Shown here: one piece after another, positions 1 to 8,023 of the stretch
Layout of the letters: each line of letters opens with the position of its first letter
Position numbering within the stretch: position 1 is the stretch's first letter
Assembly: GCF_013204795.1 (NCBI RefSeq)
Contig: NZ_JABMKW010000016.1
Location: 1-64,000 of the forward strand
DNA: 64,000 bases
Origin: Pedobacter panaciterrae
Lineage (GTDB): Bacteria; Bacteroidota; Bacteroidia; Sphingobacteriales; Sphingobacteriaceae
Direction of reading: 5' to 3'
Position numbers and translations under genes: made by a program
Notes under the pieces: generated by a model
Seen by the model: the letters and a program-made list of their open reading frames with translations, nothing else
The model's database searches: none
What the model was told of the DNA's origin: nothing

Positions 1-36
1 TAAATTGGGAGCCTTTTTTGTTTATGATTATAATTC

Positions 37-3000
37 TTAGTTAAACAAATATCTAACTCCAATTTGTCCTTGCCATCTTGAATCGAAAGATTCAGTAGAC
101 GTATTACCAGGAGTTGTAGGAGAGAAATTAAATCCTTTAAGGCCTGAGTTATACGAAATTAACTGATAAGCCTGGTTGCCATAGCTGTATTGACGACCCC
201 ATTTCTTATTCAATAAGTTGGTGAAGTTAAATACATCAAACGATAATTGTAAGCGGTTTTTAGTTGACCCAATCATGGTACCTATATCTTGCATTACGCG
301 AAGATCTACCTGGTGTTGCCAAGGTAAACGAGCACCATTTCTTTTTGCATACTGGCCTCTTATTGTTTTAAGGTATGAATCGTTATTGATGTAGGTATTT
401 AATGCATCCCATTGCTCTTGTGGAGTATAGGTTTTAACAACAACACCTTTTGCATCTTTGATTTCAAGTTTCACCATATTGATATCGTTCATTGTTCTTG
501 GAACAAACAATAAATCATTACCAAAAGCACCATCACCATTTAAATCACCATTATACAAGTAGGTAAAAGGAACGCCTGAACTACCCGCATAGAATACTGA
601 GAAAGTAGTTCCACTTGATTTTTGACGACCATAGTTAACAGCGTACGATAAGCTACCTAAAATTCTATGACGGATGTCTTGGTTTGAATAAACAAGATCA
701 GGATTATTAGCGTCATTAACGATCTGAACAAACTCCCAGTTAGACTGAGCAGTACTGCTAGCACCAGAGTTTACATCTTTAGATTCGCCATAGTTATAAG
801 CTACAGTTGCGAATAAACCGTTAGAAAAGTTTTTCTTTAACTCAGCAGTCAGACTGTAAGAATAGCCTCTACTGGTATTATCTAAAAGATAAGCACCTGT
901 GTAGGTTGGATTTACTCTATTTGAATAAGCGGGACGCAAGTCATTTCCATTGCTCAAGGCTGGATCTATAGTAGTCCCTTTTGCTTTAACATTTAAATCT
1001 TTATAAAGAATGTTGTTCACAGTTTTAGAGTAAATAGCCTCTAAAGTACCTAACATACCTCCAGGCAATTTAAAATCAGCAGCTAAGTTATTACGGAATA
1101 CCTGAGGTACTCTGAATCTTGGGCTCATTAAGTTAACCTGATAAGTATTTCCAGCCGACCCAACTGTAGATTGTTTGTTTGGATCAGGCTCAAAACCAGC
1201 ATTATTAGCAGCAGCTCCTGATAATGCAATAGATTTATAATCTAAACCAGTATTTCCATATTGGTTAGAGAACCATACAAATGGAGCACGCCCCGTAAAT
1301 AATCCACTACCACCACGTATTTGAATTGTTCTGTCACCAGTTGCATCCCAGTTAAATCCGATACGAGGAGAAACTAAAATTTGTCCACTTGGTAAATTAC
1401 TTGTTCCATAACCTGGGAATGCGGCAGAAACTGCTGGATTATCAGCGGGTTTATCAAAGAATAAAGGAACATCTAATCTTAAACCCGCAGTCAATCTGAA
1501 GGTAGGATCTACTTGGATTTCGTCCTGGAAGTAAAATCCTAATTGAGCTGCTTTAAATGCAGCAGCAGGAACAGTACCCGCAATCGCAGGATAAGTAACA
1601 TCTATATTGTTCGGCTTATCATTGTAGAAATTGTCAAGATTACTGAAACGATAACGACCTCTGTAGTTATTTACGAACAAGTTGCTGAATTTGAAAAACT
1701 CGTTGTGCGTACCTAAAGTAAAAGTATGGTTACCAGCTAATAATTTCAAGTTATCCGTAAATTCAATCACATCCTGATCAAGTGAGTTAGCTGTAGAGCT
1801 TCTTTCTGAACCGAACTGAAGTGTGCTTCCTGCTTGTCCGCCCCAGTTCTGAATTTCTACCTGAGGGAATAAAGCACCATTTGTAGCACGTGAATCTCTG
1901 ATTCTTGAGTAACCCACAATAAGATTATTTGATAGGCTTGAATTTATTTGAGACCTTAACTCCAATACACTGATGTTTTGAGTATTGGCAAACTTATATC
2001 CATTGTTTCCTAACCGGAAGAAAGAAGGGCTTCTGCTAAGGTTGTCATCAGATGCTTTAATATAATTGTGACGCAAAGTCAATTGGTTTTTGCTGTTGAT
2101 ATTCCAATCTAAGCGCGCAAAAATCTTATCACTTTTAGTTTCCTGATCAATTTTATCAAAGCTACCAATATCATAGCCATAAGTTTTTTTAACAAAATCA
2201 GCTAATGTATTGGCATCAGTTGCTGAAAGCATAGCATTTGCATCACCAACATTAAATGATGTAGGAACTTTATCTCTGGTTTGCTCAGCGTTTACAAAGA
2301 AGAATAATTTATTCTTAACAATTGGAGCACCTAAACGGAAACCGTATTGAGTTCTGTAAAAGTCGTTTGCTTTCTCGCCTGCAAAGTTTTTACCTACTAG
2401 TTTCTGGTTTCTACCAAAAAAGTAAGCTGATCCTTCTACATTGTTTGTTCCTGAACGGGTAATGGCATTAATGCCACCACCTGTAAAGTTACCATAGCTC
2501 ACATCGTAAGGAGCTAAAACAACTTGAATCTCTTGTACAGCATCAAGTGAAATAGGCTGAGTTTTGGCTAAACCGCCCGGTGCCGGTGAACCTGCGATAC
2601 CAAAGATGTCATTGTTCATGGCACCATCGATGTTGATGCTGTTGTAACGAGTACTTGATCCAGAGAAAGAGTTACCATTTGCCTGAGGTGTTAAACGCGT
2701 AAAATCCTGAAGACTACGGCTCAAAGTAGGTAAATTTTGAATTTGCTCTTTTGAAATGGTTGTAGCAGCACCAGTTCTCTTGCTATTCATAGTTGCATCC
2801 TTTTTACCAGATACTACTACTTCTTCAAGATTTTTACTGTCATCACTTAATACTACATTTAAAGTATATGGATCACCTAACTTTAAATAAATATCAGTAG
2901 CACTTTCTTTTTGGAAGCCTACATAGTTTACTTCAATAGTATACGGACCACCAGGTCTCATATTTGCAATGCTAAATCTACCGTCGTTGTTGGTAGAAAC

Positions 3001-3180
3001 AGAGTATACTGTACCCGTTGGTACATGTATAGCTTTAACGCTAGCACCAGGCAAAGCTCCTTTAGCGTCTTTGACTGTACCGTTCATAGCAGATGTAGTT
3101 ACCTGTGCATTAACTGCAGAAATAGACCCCACAAATGCCAAAACGATTACTACGATTTTAAATAGTAAAGATTTCTTCAT
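37..3180 (-). CDS. Oar-like TonB-dependent outer-membrane receptor
   Basis: Outer-membrane beta-barrel receptor of about 1047 aa. The sequence shows an N-terminal signal peptide ending near AVNAQ, a carboxypeptidase-regulatory-like beta-sandwich (about residues 30-120, with GxxPGA and 'NNDGRFSIANM' type motifs), a TonB plug (about 130-250) and a long barrel finishing in IGVRYLFN with a terminal aromatic, as expected for BAM substrates. It lacks the SusC 'VVGYG' style TonB box and has no SusD partner beside it, so it resembles the Oar/adhesin-type TonB receptors. The substrate cannot be read from the sequence. I chose ATG at 3180 because the signal peptide begins there; an in-frame ATG at 3210 would add ten polar residues. 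Confidence 0.9.
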   Translation of the reverse strand: MKKSLLFKIVVIVLAFVGSISAVNAQVTTSAMNGTVKDAKGALPGASVKAIHVPTGTVYSVSTNNDGRFSIANMRPGGPYTIEVNYVGFQKESATDIYLKLGDPYTLNVVLSDDSKNLEEVVVSGKKDATMNSKRTGAATTISKEQIQNLPTLSRSLQDFTRLTPQANGNSFSGSSTRYNSINIDGAMNNDIFGIAGSPAPGGLAKTQPISLDAVQEIQVVLAPYDVSYGNFTGGGINAITRSGTNNVEGSAYFFGRNQKLVGKNFAGEKANDFYRTQYGFRLGAPIVKNKLFFFVNAEQTRDKVPTSFNVGDANAMLSATDANTLADFVKKTYGYDIGSFDKIDQETKSDKIFARLDWNINSKNQLTLRHNYIKASDDNLSRSPSFFRLGNNGYKFANTQNISVLELRSQINSSLSNNLIVGYSRIRDSRATNGALFPQVEIQNWGGQAGSTLQFGSERSSTANSLDQDVIEFTDNLKLLAGNHTFTLGTHNEFFKFSNLFVNNYRGRYRFSNLDNFYNDKPNNIDVTYPAIAGTVPAAAFKAAQLGFYFQDEIQVDPTFRLTAGLRLDVPLFFDKPADNPAVSAAFPGYGTSNLPSGQILVSPRIGFNWDATGDRTIQIRGGSGLFTGRAPFVWFSNQYGNTGLDYKSIALSGAAANNAGFEPDPNKQSTVGSAGNTYQVNLMSPRFRVPQVFRNNLAADFKLPGGMLGTLEAIYSKTVNNILYKDLNVKAKGTTIDPALSNGNDLRPAYSNRVNPTYTGAYLLDNTSRGYSYSLTAELKKNFSNGLFATVAYNYGESKDVNSGASSTAQSNWEFVQIVNDANNPDLVYSNQDIRHRILGSLSYAVNYGRQKSSGTTFSVFYAGSSGVPFTYLYNGDLNGDGAFGNDLLFVPRTMNDINMVKLEIKDAKGVVVKTYTPQEQWDALNTYINNDSYLKTIRGQYAKRNGARLPWQHQVDLRVMQDIGTMIGSTKNRLQLSFDVFNFTNLLNKKWGRQYSYGNQAYQLISYNSGLKGFNFSPTTPGNTSTESFDSRWQGQIGVRYLFN

Positions 3181-3226
3181 ATTGTTTTGTTTTTTTATGA
3201 ATAACATCAAAAATTGATGATAGCGG

Positions 3227-3234
3227 CAAATTTA
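3227..3234 (-). promoter_or_regulatory. -7 box TAAATTTG of the TonB receptor
   Basis: Reading the minus strand, TAAATTTG matches the Bacteroidota -7 consensus TAnnTTTG and lies 46 nt before the chosen ATG at 3180. No TTG is seen at the usual 19-20 nt upstream, so this rests on the -7 box alone. Confidence 0.45.
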
Positions 3235-3461
3235 AATATTAATTTAATGCTCACTTTAATTTTCATGTTAAATAATTATTAATAAAGTCAAAACTTATCA
3301 ACATTTAACACAGGAATTAAATATATAACCAACAGTTTATCAGTCAATTGTTTTTATCCGGCAAACTGTCTTTTGTTTTAGTAAGGTCATATGTTAACAT
3401 TCTGTTTAGGTAAATCATTTACTCAAAAATCTTAAAGGAAGTATTAACGAACATTTTTTTT

Positions 3462-3469
3462 TATTTTTG
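3462..3469 (+). promoter_or_regulatory. -7 box TATTTTTG of lpdA
   Basis: TATTTTTG fits TAnnTTTG and ends 36 nt before the lpdA ATG. The -33 element is not evident. Being in a T-rich tract, the match could partly be chance. Confidence 0.4.
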
Positions 3470-3505
3470 GGCGTTTACTAAAGTTAAATTCCTTTATAAT
3501 AAGAT

Positions 3506-4894
3506 ATGAACTACGATGTAATTGTAATAGGCAGCGGTCCCGGAGGATACGTAGCTGCAATCAGAGCTTCTCAGTTAGGTTTGAAAACTGCAGTTGTAGA
3601 GCGCGAATCCTTAGGTGGGATATGCCTTAACTGGGGCTGTATACCTACTAAAGCATTACTAAAAAGTGCCCAGGTGTTTGAATACATTAACCATGCTTCA
3701 GAATATGGTATCAAAACTGCTGAAGCTGAGGCTGATTTTGCAGCAGTCATTAAGCGTAGCCGTGGCGTTGCTGATGGTATGAGCAAAGGGGTTCAGTTCT
3801 TAATGAAAAAGAACAAAATTGATGTAATAATGGGTTCAGGTAAAGTTAAACCTGGAAACAAGGTAGAAGTTAAAGCTGCTGATGGTTCTCAAAAAGAATA
3901 CACTGCGACTAACATTATATTAGCTACAGGAGGAAGATCAAGAGAATTACCTAATTTAAAACAGGATGGTAAAAAAGTAATTGGCTACAGACAAGCTATG
4001 GTTTTACCTGAGCAACCAAAATCTATGGTTGTTGTTGGTTCTGGTGCTATAGGTGTAGAATTTGCCTATTTCTACGCTACCTTAGGTACTAAGGTTACCG
4101 TTGTTGAGTTTATGGACAATGTTGTTCCTGTTGAAGATGAAGATGTATCTAAGCAATTATTACGCAGCTTTAAAAAAGCAGGTATAGAGGTGATGACCTC
4201 TTCAAGTGTTGAATCTGTTGACACTAGCGGTGCTGGCTGCAAAGTACAGGTTAAAACGGCATCAGGTATGCAAACGCTTGAATGTGATATCGTTCTTTCT
4301 GCTGCTGGTGTGGTTGCAAACATCGAAAACTTAGGTTTAGAAGAAACTGGCATCAAAACTGAAAAAGGTAAAGTAGTTGTTGATGAATTCTACAATACTT
4401 CTGTAAAAGGTTATTATGCTATTGGTGATATTGTTGGCGGACAAGCGCTGGCTCACGTTGCTTCGGCAGAAGGTATTATTTGTATAGAAAAAATTGCCGG
4501 TCACAAACCTGAGCCTTTAGACTACAACAATATCCCGGGGTGTACTTATTGCAGTCCTGAAATTGCTTCGGTAGGTTATACTGAAAAAGCTGCCAAAGCT
4601 GCAGGATATGAATTGAAAATCGGGAAATTCCCATTCTCTGCTTCAGGTAAGGCAAGTGCCGCAGGTGCTAAAGATGGTTTCGTTAAATTAATATTTGACG
4701 CTAAATACGGAGAATTATTAGGCGCCCATATGATTGGTGCTAACGTTACAGAAATGATTGCTGAAATTGTTGTTGCCCGTAAACTGGAAACGACAGGTCA
4801 TGAAATGATTAAATCTGTTCACCCTCACCCTACTATGAGTGAAGCGATTATGGAAGCCGCTGCTGATGCATATGGAGAAGTAATCCACTTATAA
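3506..4894 (+). CDS. lpdA: Dihydrolipoyl dehydrogenase (E3)
   Basis: FAD enzyme that reoxidises the lipoyl groups of 2-oxoacid dehydrogenase complexes and the glycine cleavage system with NAD+. The 462-aa length is typical. Visible: N-terminal FAD-binding GSGPGGYVAAIRA (residues 9-21), the redox-active disulfide GGICLNWGCIPTKALL (Cys40/Cys45), a second Rossmann motif VVVGSGAIGVEFA for NAD (about 175), the FAD motif GYYAIGDIVGG, and the C-terminal HPHPTMSE containing the catalytic His-Glu pair. It is single-gene: no E1 or E2 gene is adjacent, so the complex it serves cannot be told from context. A strong hairpin terminator follows. Confidence 0.97.
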   Translation: MNYDVIVIGSGPGGYVAAIRASQLGLKTAVVERESLGGICLNWGCIPTKALLKSAQVFEYINHASEYGIKTAEAEADFAAVIKRSRGVADGMSKGVQFLMKKNKIDVIMGSGKVKPGNKVEVKAADGSQKEYTATNIILATGGRSRELPNLKQDGKKVIGYRQAMVLPEQPKSMVVVGSGAIGVEFAYFYATLGTKVTVVEFMDNVVPVEDEDVSKQLLRSFKKAGIEVMTSSSVESVDTSGAGCKVQVKTASGMQTLECDIVLSAAGVVANIENLGLEETGIKTEKGKVVVDEFYNTSVKGYYAIGDIVGGQALAHVASAEGIICIEKIAGHKPEPLDYNNIPGCTYCSPEIASVGYTEKAAKAAGYELKIGKFPFSASGKASAAGAKDGFVKLIFDAKYGELLGAHMIGANVTEMIAEIVVARKLETTGHEMIKSVHPHPTMSEAIMEAAADAYGEVIHL

Positions 4895-4921
4895 GAATCA
4901 TTTTTGCATTAACATATTTGG

Positions 4922-4948
4922 AAAAAGGCCGCGCAATGCGGCCTTTTT
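4922..4948. terminator. Terminator after lpdA
   Basis: Perfect 11-bp stem AAAAAGGCCGC / GCGGCCTTTTT with a 5-nt loop. T-runs on both strands would let it work in either direction; it lies between two plus-strand genes. Confidence 0.85.
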
Positions 4949-4963
4949 CATTAATTTTAAAAT

Positions 4964-5812
4964 ATGAATCTACATACTATAAATACAGGCTTATTTAAAC
5001 TTGATGGAGGCGCCATGTTTGGTGTGGTACCTAAATCCATCTGGCAAAAAACAACGCCATCTGATGCGAATAACATGTGCACCTGGGCAATGAGGTGCTT
5101 GTTAATTGAAGACGGTGATAGATTAATATTAATAGATAATGGTATCGGTGATAAACAGGATGAAAAATTTTTAGGTCATTATTACTTACATGGTGATGAT
5201 ACCTTAGACAAGTCTTTGGCTGCAAAAGGTTTTTCAAGAGACGATATAACTGATGTTTTTTTAACGCACCTGCATTTCGATCACTGTGGTGGTTCAATAA
5301 TGCGTGTTGGCGACAAACTTAGACCAGCATTTAAAAATGCTTTCTATTGGAGCAACCAAAAACACTGGGACTGGGCCGTAAACCCAAACGAAAGAGAAAA
5401 GGCGTCTTTTTTAAAAGAAAACATCTTACCTATTCAGGACAGTGGTCAACTTCGGTTTATTGAAGATATTGATGGAGTTCAATTTCACGATGGCATCAAT
5501 ATTCGATTTGCATACGGGCATACAGACGCAATGATGTTACCCCAAATCAAATATAAGGATAAGACAATTGTTTATATGGCTGACCTGCTTCCTTCTATTG
5601 GACACATCCCCTTACCTTATGTTATGGCGTACGACATGTTCCCACTGCAAACATTAAAGGAAAAGAAGTCTTTTTTACAGGAAGCAACTGATAATGGCTA
5701 TATCCTTTATCTGGAACATGATGCCGTAAATGAATGCTGTACTTTACAGCAGACAGAAAAAGGCATAAGGCTAGATCAGACTTTTGATTTAAAAAGCATC
5801 ACTAATCCTTAA
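4964..5812 (+). CDS. Metallo-beta-lactamase-fold hydrolase
   Basis: 282-aa soluble protein of the MBL superfamily. The zinc motif THLHFDHCGG is at residues 101-110 (HxHxDH), with further metal-ligand candidates in GHTDAMM (about 187), an Asp in VYMADLLPS and a His in LEHDAV near the C terminus. The family includes lactonases, thioesterases and glyoxalase-II-like enzymes; the substrate is not determinable here. No signal peptide, so probably cytoplasmic. It starts 16 bp after the lpdA terminator, so it probably has its own promoter or lives on read-through. Confidence 0.85.
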   Translation: MNLHTINTGLFKLDGGAMFGVVPKSIWQKTTPSDANNMCTWAMRCLLIEDGDRLILIDNGIGDKQDEKFLGHYYLHGDDTLDKSLAAKGFSRDDITDVFLTHLHFDHCGGSIMRVGDKLRPAFKNAFYWSNQKHWDWAVNPNEREKASFLKENILPIQDSGQLRFIEDIDGVQFHDGINIRFAYGHTDAMMLPQIKYKDKTIVYMADLLPSIGHIPLPYVMAYDMFPLQTLKEKKSFLQEATDNGYILYLEHDAVNECCTLQQTEKGIRLDQTFDLKSITNP

Positions 5813-5904
5813 ACAAAAAAATAATAATTGTTTGGTTTTGTTTAGTTATTTTATAAATTGGTTTATTAAAACAGTCTACTTTAAAAATAAATTAAAAAAA
5901 GATT

Positions 5905-6234
5905 ATGGGCAAATTTGAAATCACAACAAGAAAGAATGGAGAATTCCAATTTAATTTAAAGGCAGGAAATGGCCAGGTAATTTTAACTAGCGAAGGGTAT
6001 TCAAGCAAAAGTGGATGTACCAACGGAATTGAGTCTGTAAAGAAAAACTCTCAGGACGATGGTAAATACGAGAAAAAAACATCATCAAATGGCAAACCTT
6101 ATTTTAATTTAAAAGCAACTAACGGGCAAATTATTGGCAACAGCGAAATGTACGAAAGTGTTGCAAGCAGAGATAACGGCATTGAGTCGGTTAAAAAAAA
6201 TGCCCCTGACGCAGAGATTTCAGATTTGACTTAA
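5905..6234 (+). CDS. YegP-family (DUF1508) two-repeat protein
   Basis: 109-aa protein built of two similar YegP repeats: 'KFEITTRKNGEFQFNLKA' style at residues 3-50 and 'KYEKKTSSNGKPYFNLKA' style at 52-100, each followed by NGQxI, a serine/glutamate stretch and NGIESVKKN. DUF1508 proteins are small, widely distributed and of unknown function. It is monocistronic: about 90 bp of AT-rich spacer precedes it and a good terminator follows. Confidence 0.9.
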   Translation: MGKFEITTRKNGEFQFNLKAGNGQVILTSEGYSSKSGCTNGIESVKKNSQDDGKYEKKTSSNGKPYFNLKATNGQIIGNSEMYESVASRDNGIESVKKNAPDAEISDLT

Positions 6235-6255
6235 ATATCTATTTATATATTTTGT

Positions 6256-6294
6256 AAGAGCCTGATTAACTTCAATGTTGATCAGGCTCTTGTT
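6256..6294 (+). terminator. Terminator after the YegP-like gene
   Basis: Stem AAGAGCCTGAT / ATCAGGCTCTT (11 bp, extendable by a few weaker pairs) with a short AT-rich loop, followed by GTTTT. Confidence 0.8.
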
Positions 6295-6320
6295 TTATAG
6301 GTTTATGCCATGGCCAACGC

Positions 6321-6426
6321 CGTCATTCTGCTTCGTAATCCCGAGAACCAAGGGATCTCTTGCTTATACAAACTTGCTTAGAAGCTATTTTATGGCCAGG
6401 AGATCTCTCCTATCGTCGAGATGACG
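6321..6426. repeat. Imperfect palindromic intergenic element (REP-like)
   Basis: The stretch begins CGTCATTCTG and ends GAGATGACG; inside are AGGGATCTCT and GGAGATCTCTCC, which can also pair. The element is more GC-rich than the surrounding spacer and does not look like a gene. Its outline resembles the short GTCATnCTG...ATGACG repeats often scattered in Sphingobacteriaceae genomes. Only one such long copy is in this window, so calling it a repeat is inference. Confidence 0.45.
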
Positions 6427-6460
6427 AGTGAACTATAAGATGACGGTGGGCTCTCCAAAA

Positions 6461-6664
6461 TCACCTGCGAAACTCCAGGATATCGCCAGGCTGGCAGTCC
6501 AGAACATTGCATATCGCATCCATAGTTTCCAATCTGATTGCTTTTGCCTTTCCAGTTTTTAATATAGAAAGGTTAGACATTGTTACTCCTACCCTCATGC
6601 TAAGCTCTGTTAAAGACATCTTTCTTTTAGCAAGCATTACGTCTAAATTTATAATTATTGGCAT
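6461..6664 (-). CDS. Small XRE/Cro-type helix-turn-helix regulator
   Basis: 67-aa single-domain DNA-binding protein. The HTH occupies most of it: 'MSLTELSMRVGVTMSNLSIL' around residues 16-35 followed by KTGKAKAIRLETMDAICNVL and the typical end CQPGDILEF. This is the YozG/YddM-like mini-Cro group; targets are unknown. The neighbouring spacer toward rpoD contains an inverted repeat (6806-6858) that might be an operator, but nothing ties the two directly. Confidence 0.85.
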   Translation of the reverse strand: MPIIINLDVMLAKRKMSLTELSMRVGVTMSNLSILKTGKAKAIRLETMDAICNVLDCQPGDILEFRR

Positions 6665-6805
6665 GATATGTTTTTATTATAAGTCATTAATCAATGCAAT
6701 TAATATTCCCCTATTTTCCCCATTTTTAAAGATGCTAATTATGTTTTATTTCCTGACATCATAAAGACAAACATTTATTTTGGCTTTAGACGGCCTCAAT
6801 TATTG

Positions 6806-6858
6806 TTGTAAAACACAATATTAATATTGATATTCAATAACAACACTATGTTTTACAA
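6806..6858. repeat. Inverted repeat TTGTAAAACA / TGTTTTACAA
   Basis: Two perfect 10-nt arms separated by 33 nt that include AATATTAATATT. It could be an operator pair for the adjacent XRE regulator or for rpoD control. There is no T-tract to suggest a terminator. Confidence 0.5.
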
Positions 6859-6983
6859 TATAACGACATTGATACTGACAAAAGTATTTTGGAATAATTT
6901 TTGCTGCTAAATTATTGTATAATTAATACGTGTAAAGTGTAACGTTTTCAGTAATTTATGTTTTCTAATTGCCTTAAAATTCT

Positions 6984-6991
6984 TACTTTTG
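6984..6991 (+). promoter_or_regulatory. -7 box TACTTTTG of rpoD
   Basis: TACTTTTG followed by CA matches TAnnTTTG and lies 36 nt before the ATG. The -33 region has only T-rich sequence. Confidence 0.5.
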
Positions 6992-7027
6992 CACGTTCAA
7001 ACACATAAAGAGTACCAAAGCATATAA

Positions 7028-7888
7028 ATGAGACAACTCAAAATCACGCAATCGATTACCAATCGCGAAAGTCAATCTCTAGACAAATACCTTCACGAAA
7101 TTGGTAAAGTGGATTTAATTACCGCGGAAGAAGAAGTAATATTAGCAAGAAAAATACGTGAGGGCGATCAGGCTGCGTTAGAACGTTTAACTAAAACCAA
7201 TTTGCGCTTCGTGGTTTCGGTAGCAAAACAATATCAAAACCAGGGTTTAACTTTAGGGGATTTAATTAACGAAGGAAATCTGGGCCTAATTAAGGCTGCC
7301 AAGCGTTTTGATGAGACAAAAGGTTTTAAATTTATCTCATATGCTGTTTGGTGGATTCGTCAGTCTATTTTGCAGGCAATTGCTGAGCAAAGCCGTATTG
7401 TTCGTTTACCGCTTAACCAGGTTGGATCTTTAAGTAAAATCAGTAAGGCCTTCTCTAAATTAGAGCAGGAATATGAGCGCGAACCGTCTCCTGAAGAATT
7501 GGCAGATATCCTGGAAACAACTGTTGATAAGATTTCTGACACATTAAGTAACTCAGGAAGACACGTATCAATGGATGCTCCATTTGTTCAGGGTGAAGAA
7601 AATACGCTACTGGACGTATTGGAAAATCATGAGCCTAATACAGATAGCAGTCTTATAAACGAATCTCTTTCTGAAGAAATTAAGCGTTCATTGTCTACTT
7701 TAACAGAAAGAGAACGTGAAATTATTGTTCTTTTCTTTGGATTAAGCACAAATCATCCACTATCTCTTGAAGAGATTGGAGAGAAGTTCAATTTAACACG
7801 TGAGCGTGTACGTCAGATAAAAGATAAGGCACTTCAGCGTTTGCGTCATACCTCAAGAAGCAAGATCTTAAAATCTTACTTGGGATAG
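7028..7888 (+). CDS. rpoD: RNA polymerase primary sigma factor RpoD
   Basis: 286-aa housekeeping sigma factor in the short form characteristic of Bacteroidota, which lacks the large 1.1 and non-conserved regions of E. coli sigma-70. Visible: region 1.2 ([20 protein letters not shown]), region 2 with [36 protein letters not shown] and the -10-reading [15 protein letters not shown], region 3, and region 4 with [29 protein letters not shown] (about 250-278). It would recognise the TTG/TAnnTTTG promoters seen across this window. Monocistronic, with a terminator downstream. Confidence 0.97.
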   Translation: MRQLKITQSITNRESQSLDKYLHEIGKVDLITAEEEVILARKIREGDQAALERLTKTNLRFVVSVAKQYQNQGLTLGDLINEGNLGLIKAAKRFDETKGFKFISYAVWWIRQSILQAIAEQSRIVRLPLNQVGSLSKISKAFSKLEQEYEREPSPEELADILETTVDKISDTLSNSGRHVSMDAPFVQGEENTLLDVLENHEPNTDSSLINESLSEEIKRSLSTLTEREREIIVLFFGLSTNHPLSLEEIGEKFNLTRERVRQIKDKALQRLRHTSRSKILKSYLG

Positions 7889-7911
7889 AAAGTTATTTGT
7901 TTAATCGGCCT

Positions 7912-7934
7912 CATCCTGAAATAAATTCAGGATG
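7912..7934. repeat. Short palindrome CATCCTGAA / TTCAGGATG
   Basis: Nine-base-pair perfect arms with a 5-nt loop just after rpoD. It resembles the core of the REP-like repeats seen in related genomes (GTCATCCTGAA) and has no T-run. Confidence 0.5.
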
Positions 7935-7960
7935 ACGTAGCATAAGAAATATATAAAGTA

Positions 7961-7992
7961 AAAAAGATCGGGTATATACCCGATCTTTTTTA
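7961..7992. terminator. Terminator after rpoD, abutting the gap promoter
   Basis: Perfect 13-bp stem AAAAAGATCGGGT / ACCCGATCTTTTT with an ATAT loop and a T-run. The T-run flows directly into the TACTTTTG box of the next gene. Confidence 0.85.
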
Positions 7993-7998
7993 CTTTTG
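7991..7998 (+). promoter_or_regulatory. -7 box TACTTTTG of the GAPDH gene
   Basis: Matches TAnnTTTG and starts at the last bases of the rpoD terminator, 25 nt before the ATG at 8024. The -33 position falls inside the hairpin and is not recognisable. Confidence 0.45.
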
Positions 7999-8023
7999 TG
8001 ACGTTCTAACCAAATTTAACCGC

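Larger units (their letters stand above)
3181..3505. other. Divergent intergenic region between TonB receptor and lpdA
   Basis: About 325 bp of AT-rich spacer holding one promoter-like box for each flanking gene (listed separately). I see no ORF, tRNA, strong hairpin or repeat in it. Confidence 0.6.
6665..7027. other. Divergent spacer between XRE regulator and rpoD
   Basis: About 363 bp, strongly AT-rich. It contains a 10-bp inverted repeat (6806-6815/6849-6858) around an alternating AT core and the likely rpoD promoter (6984-6991). No convincing ORF or RNA gene. Confidence 0.6.
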
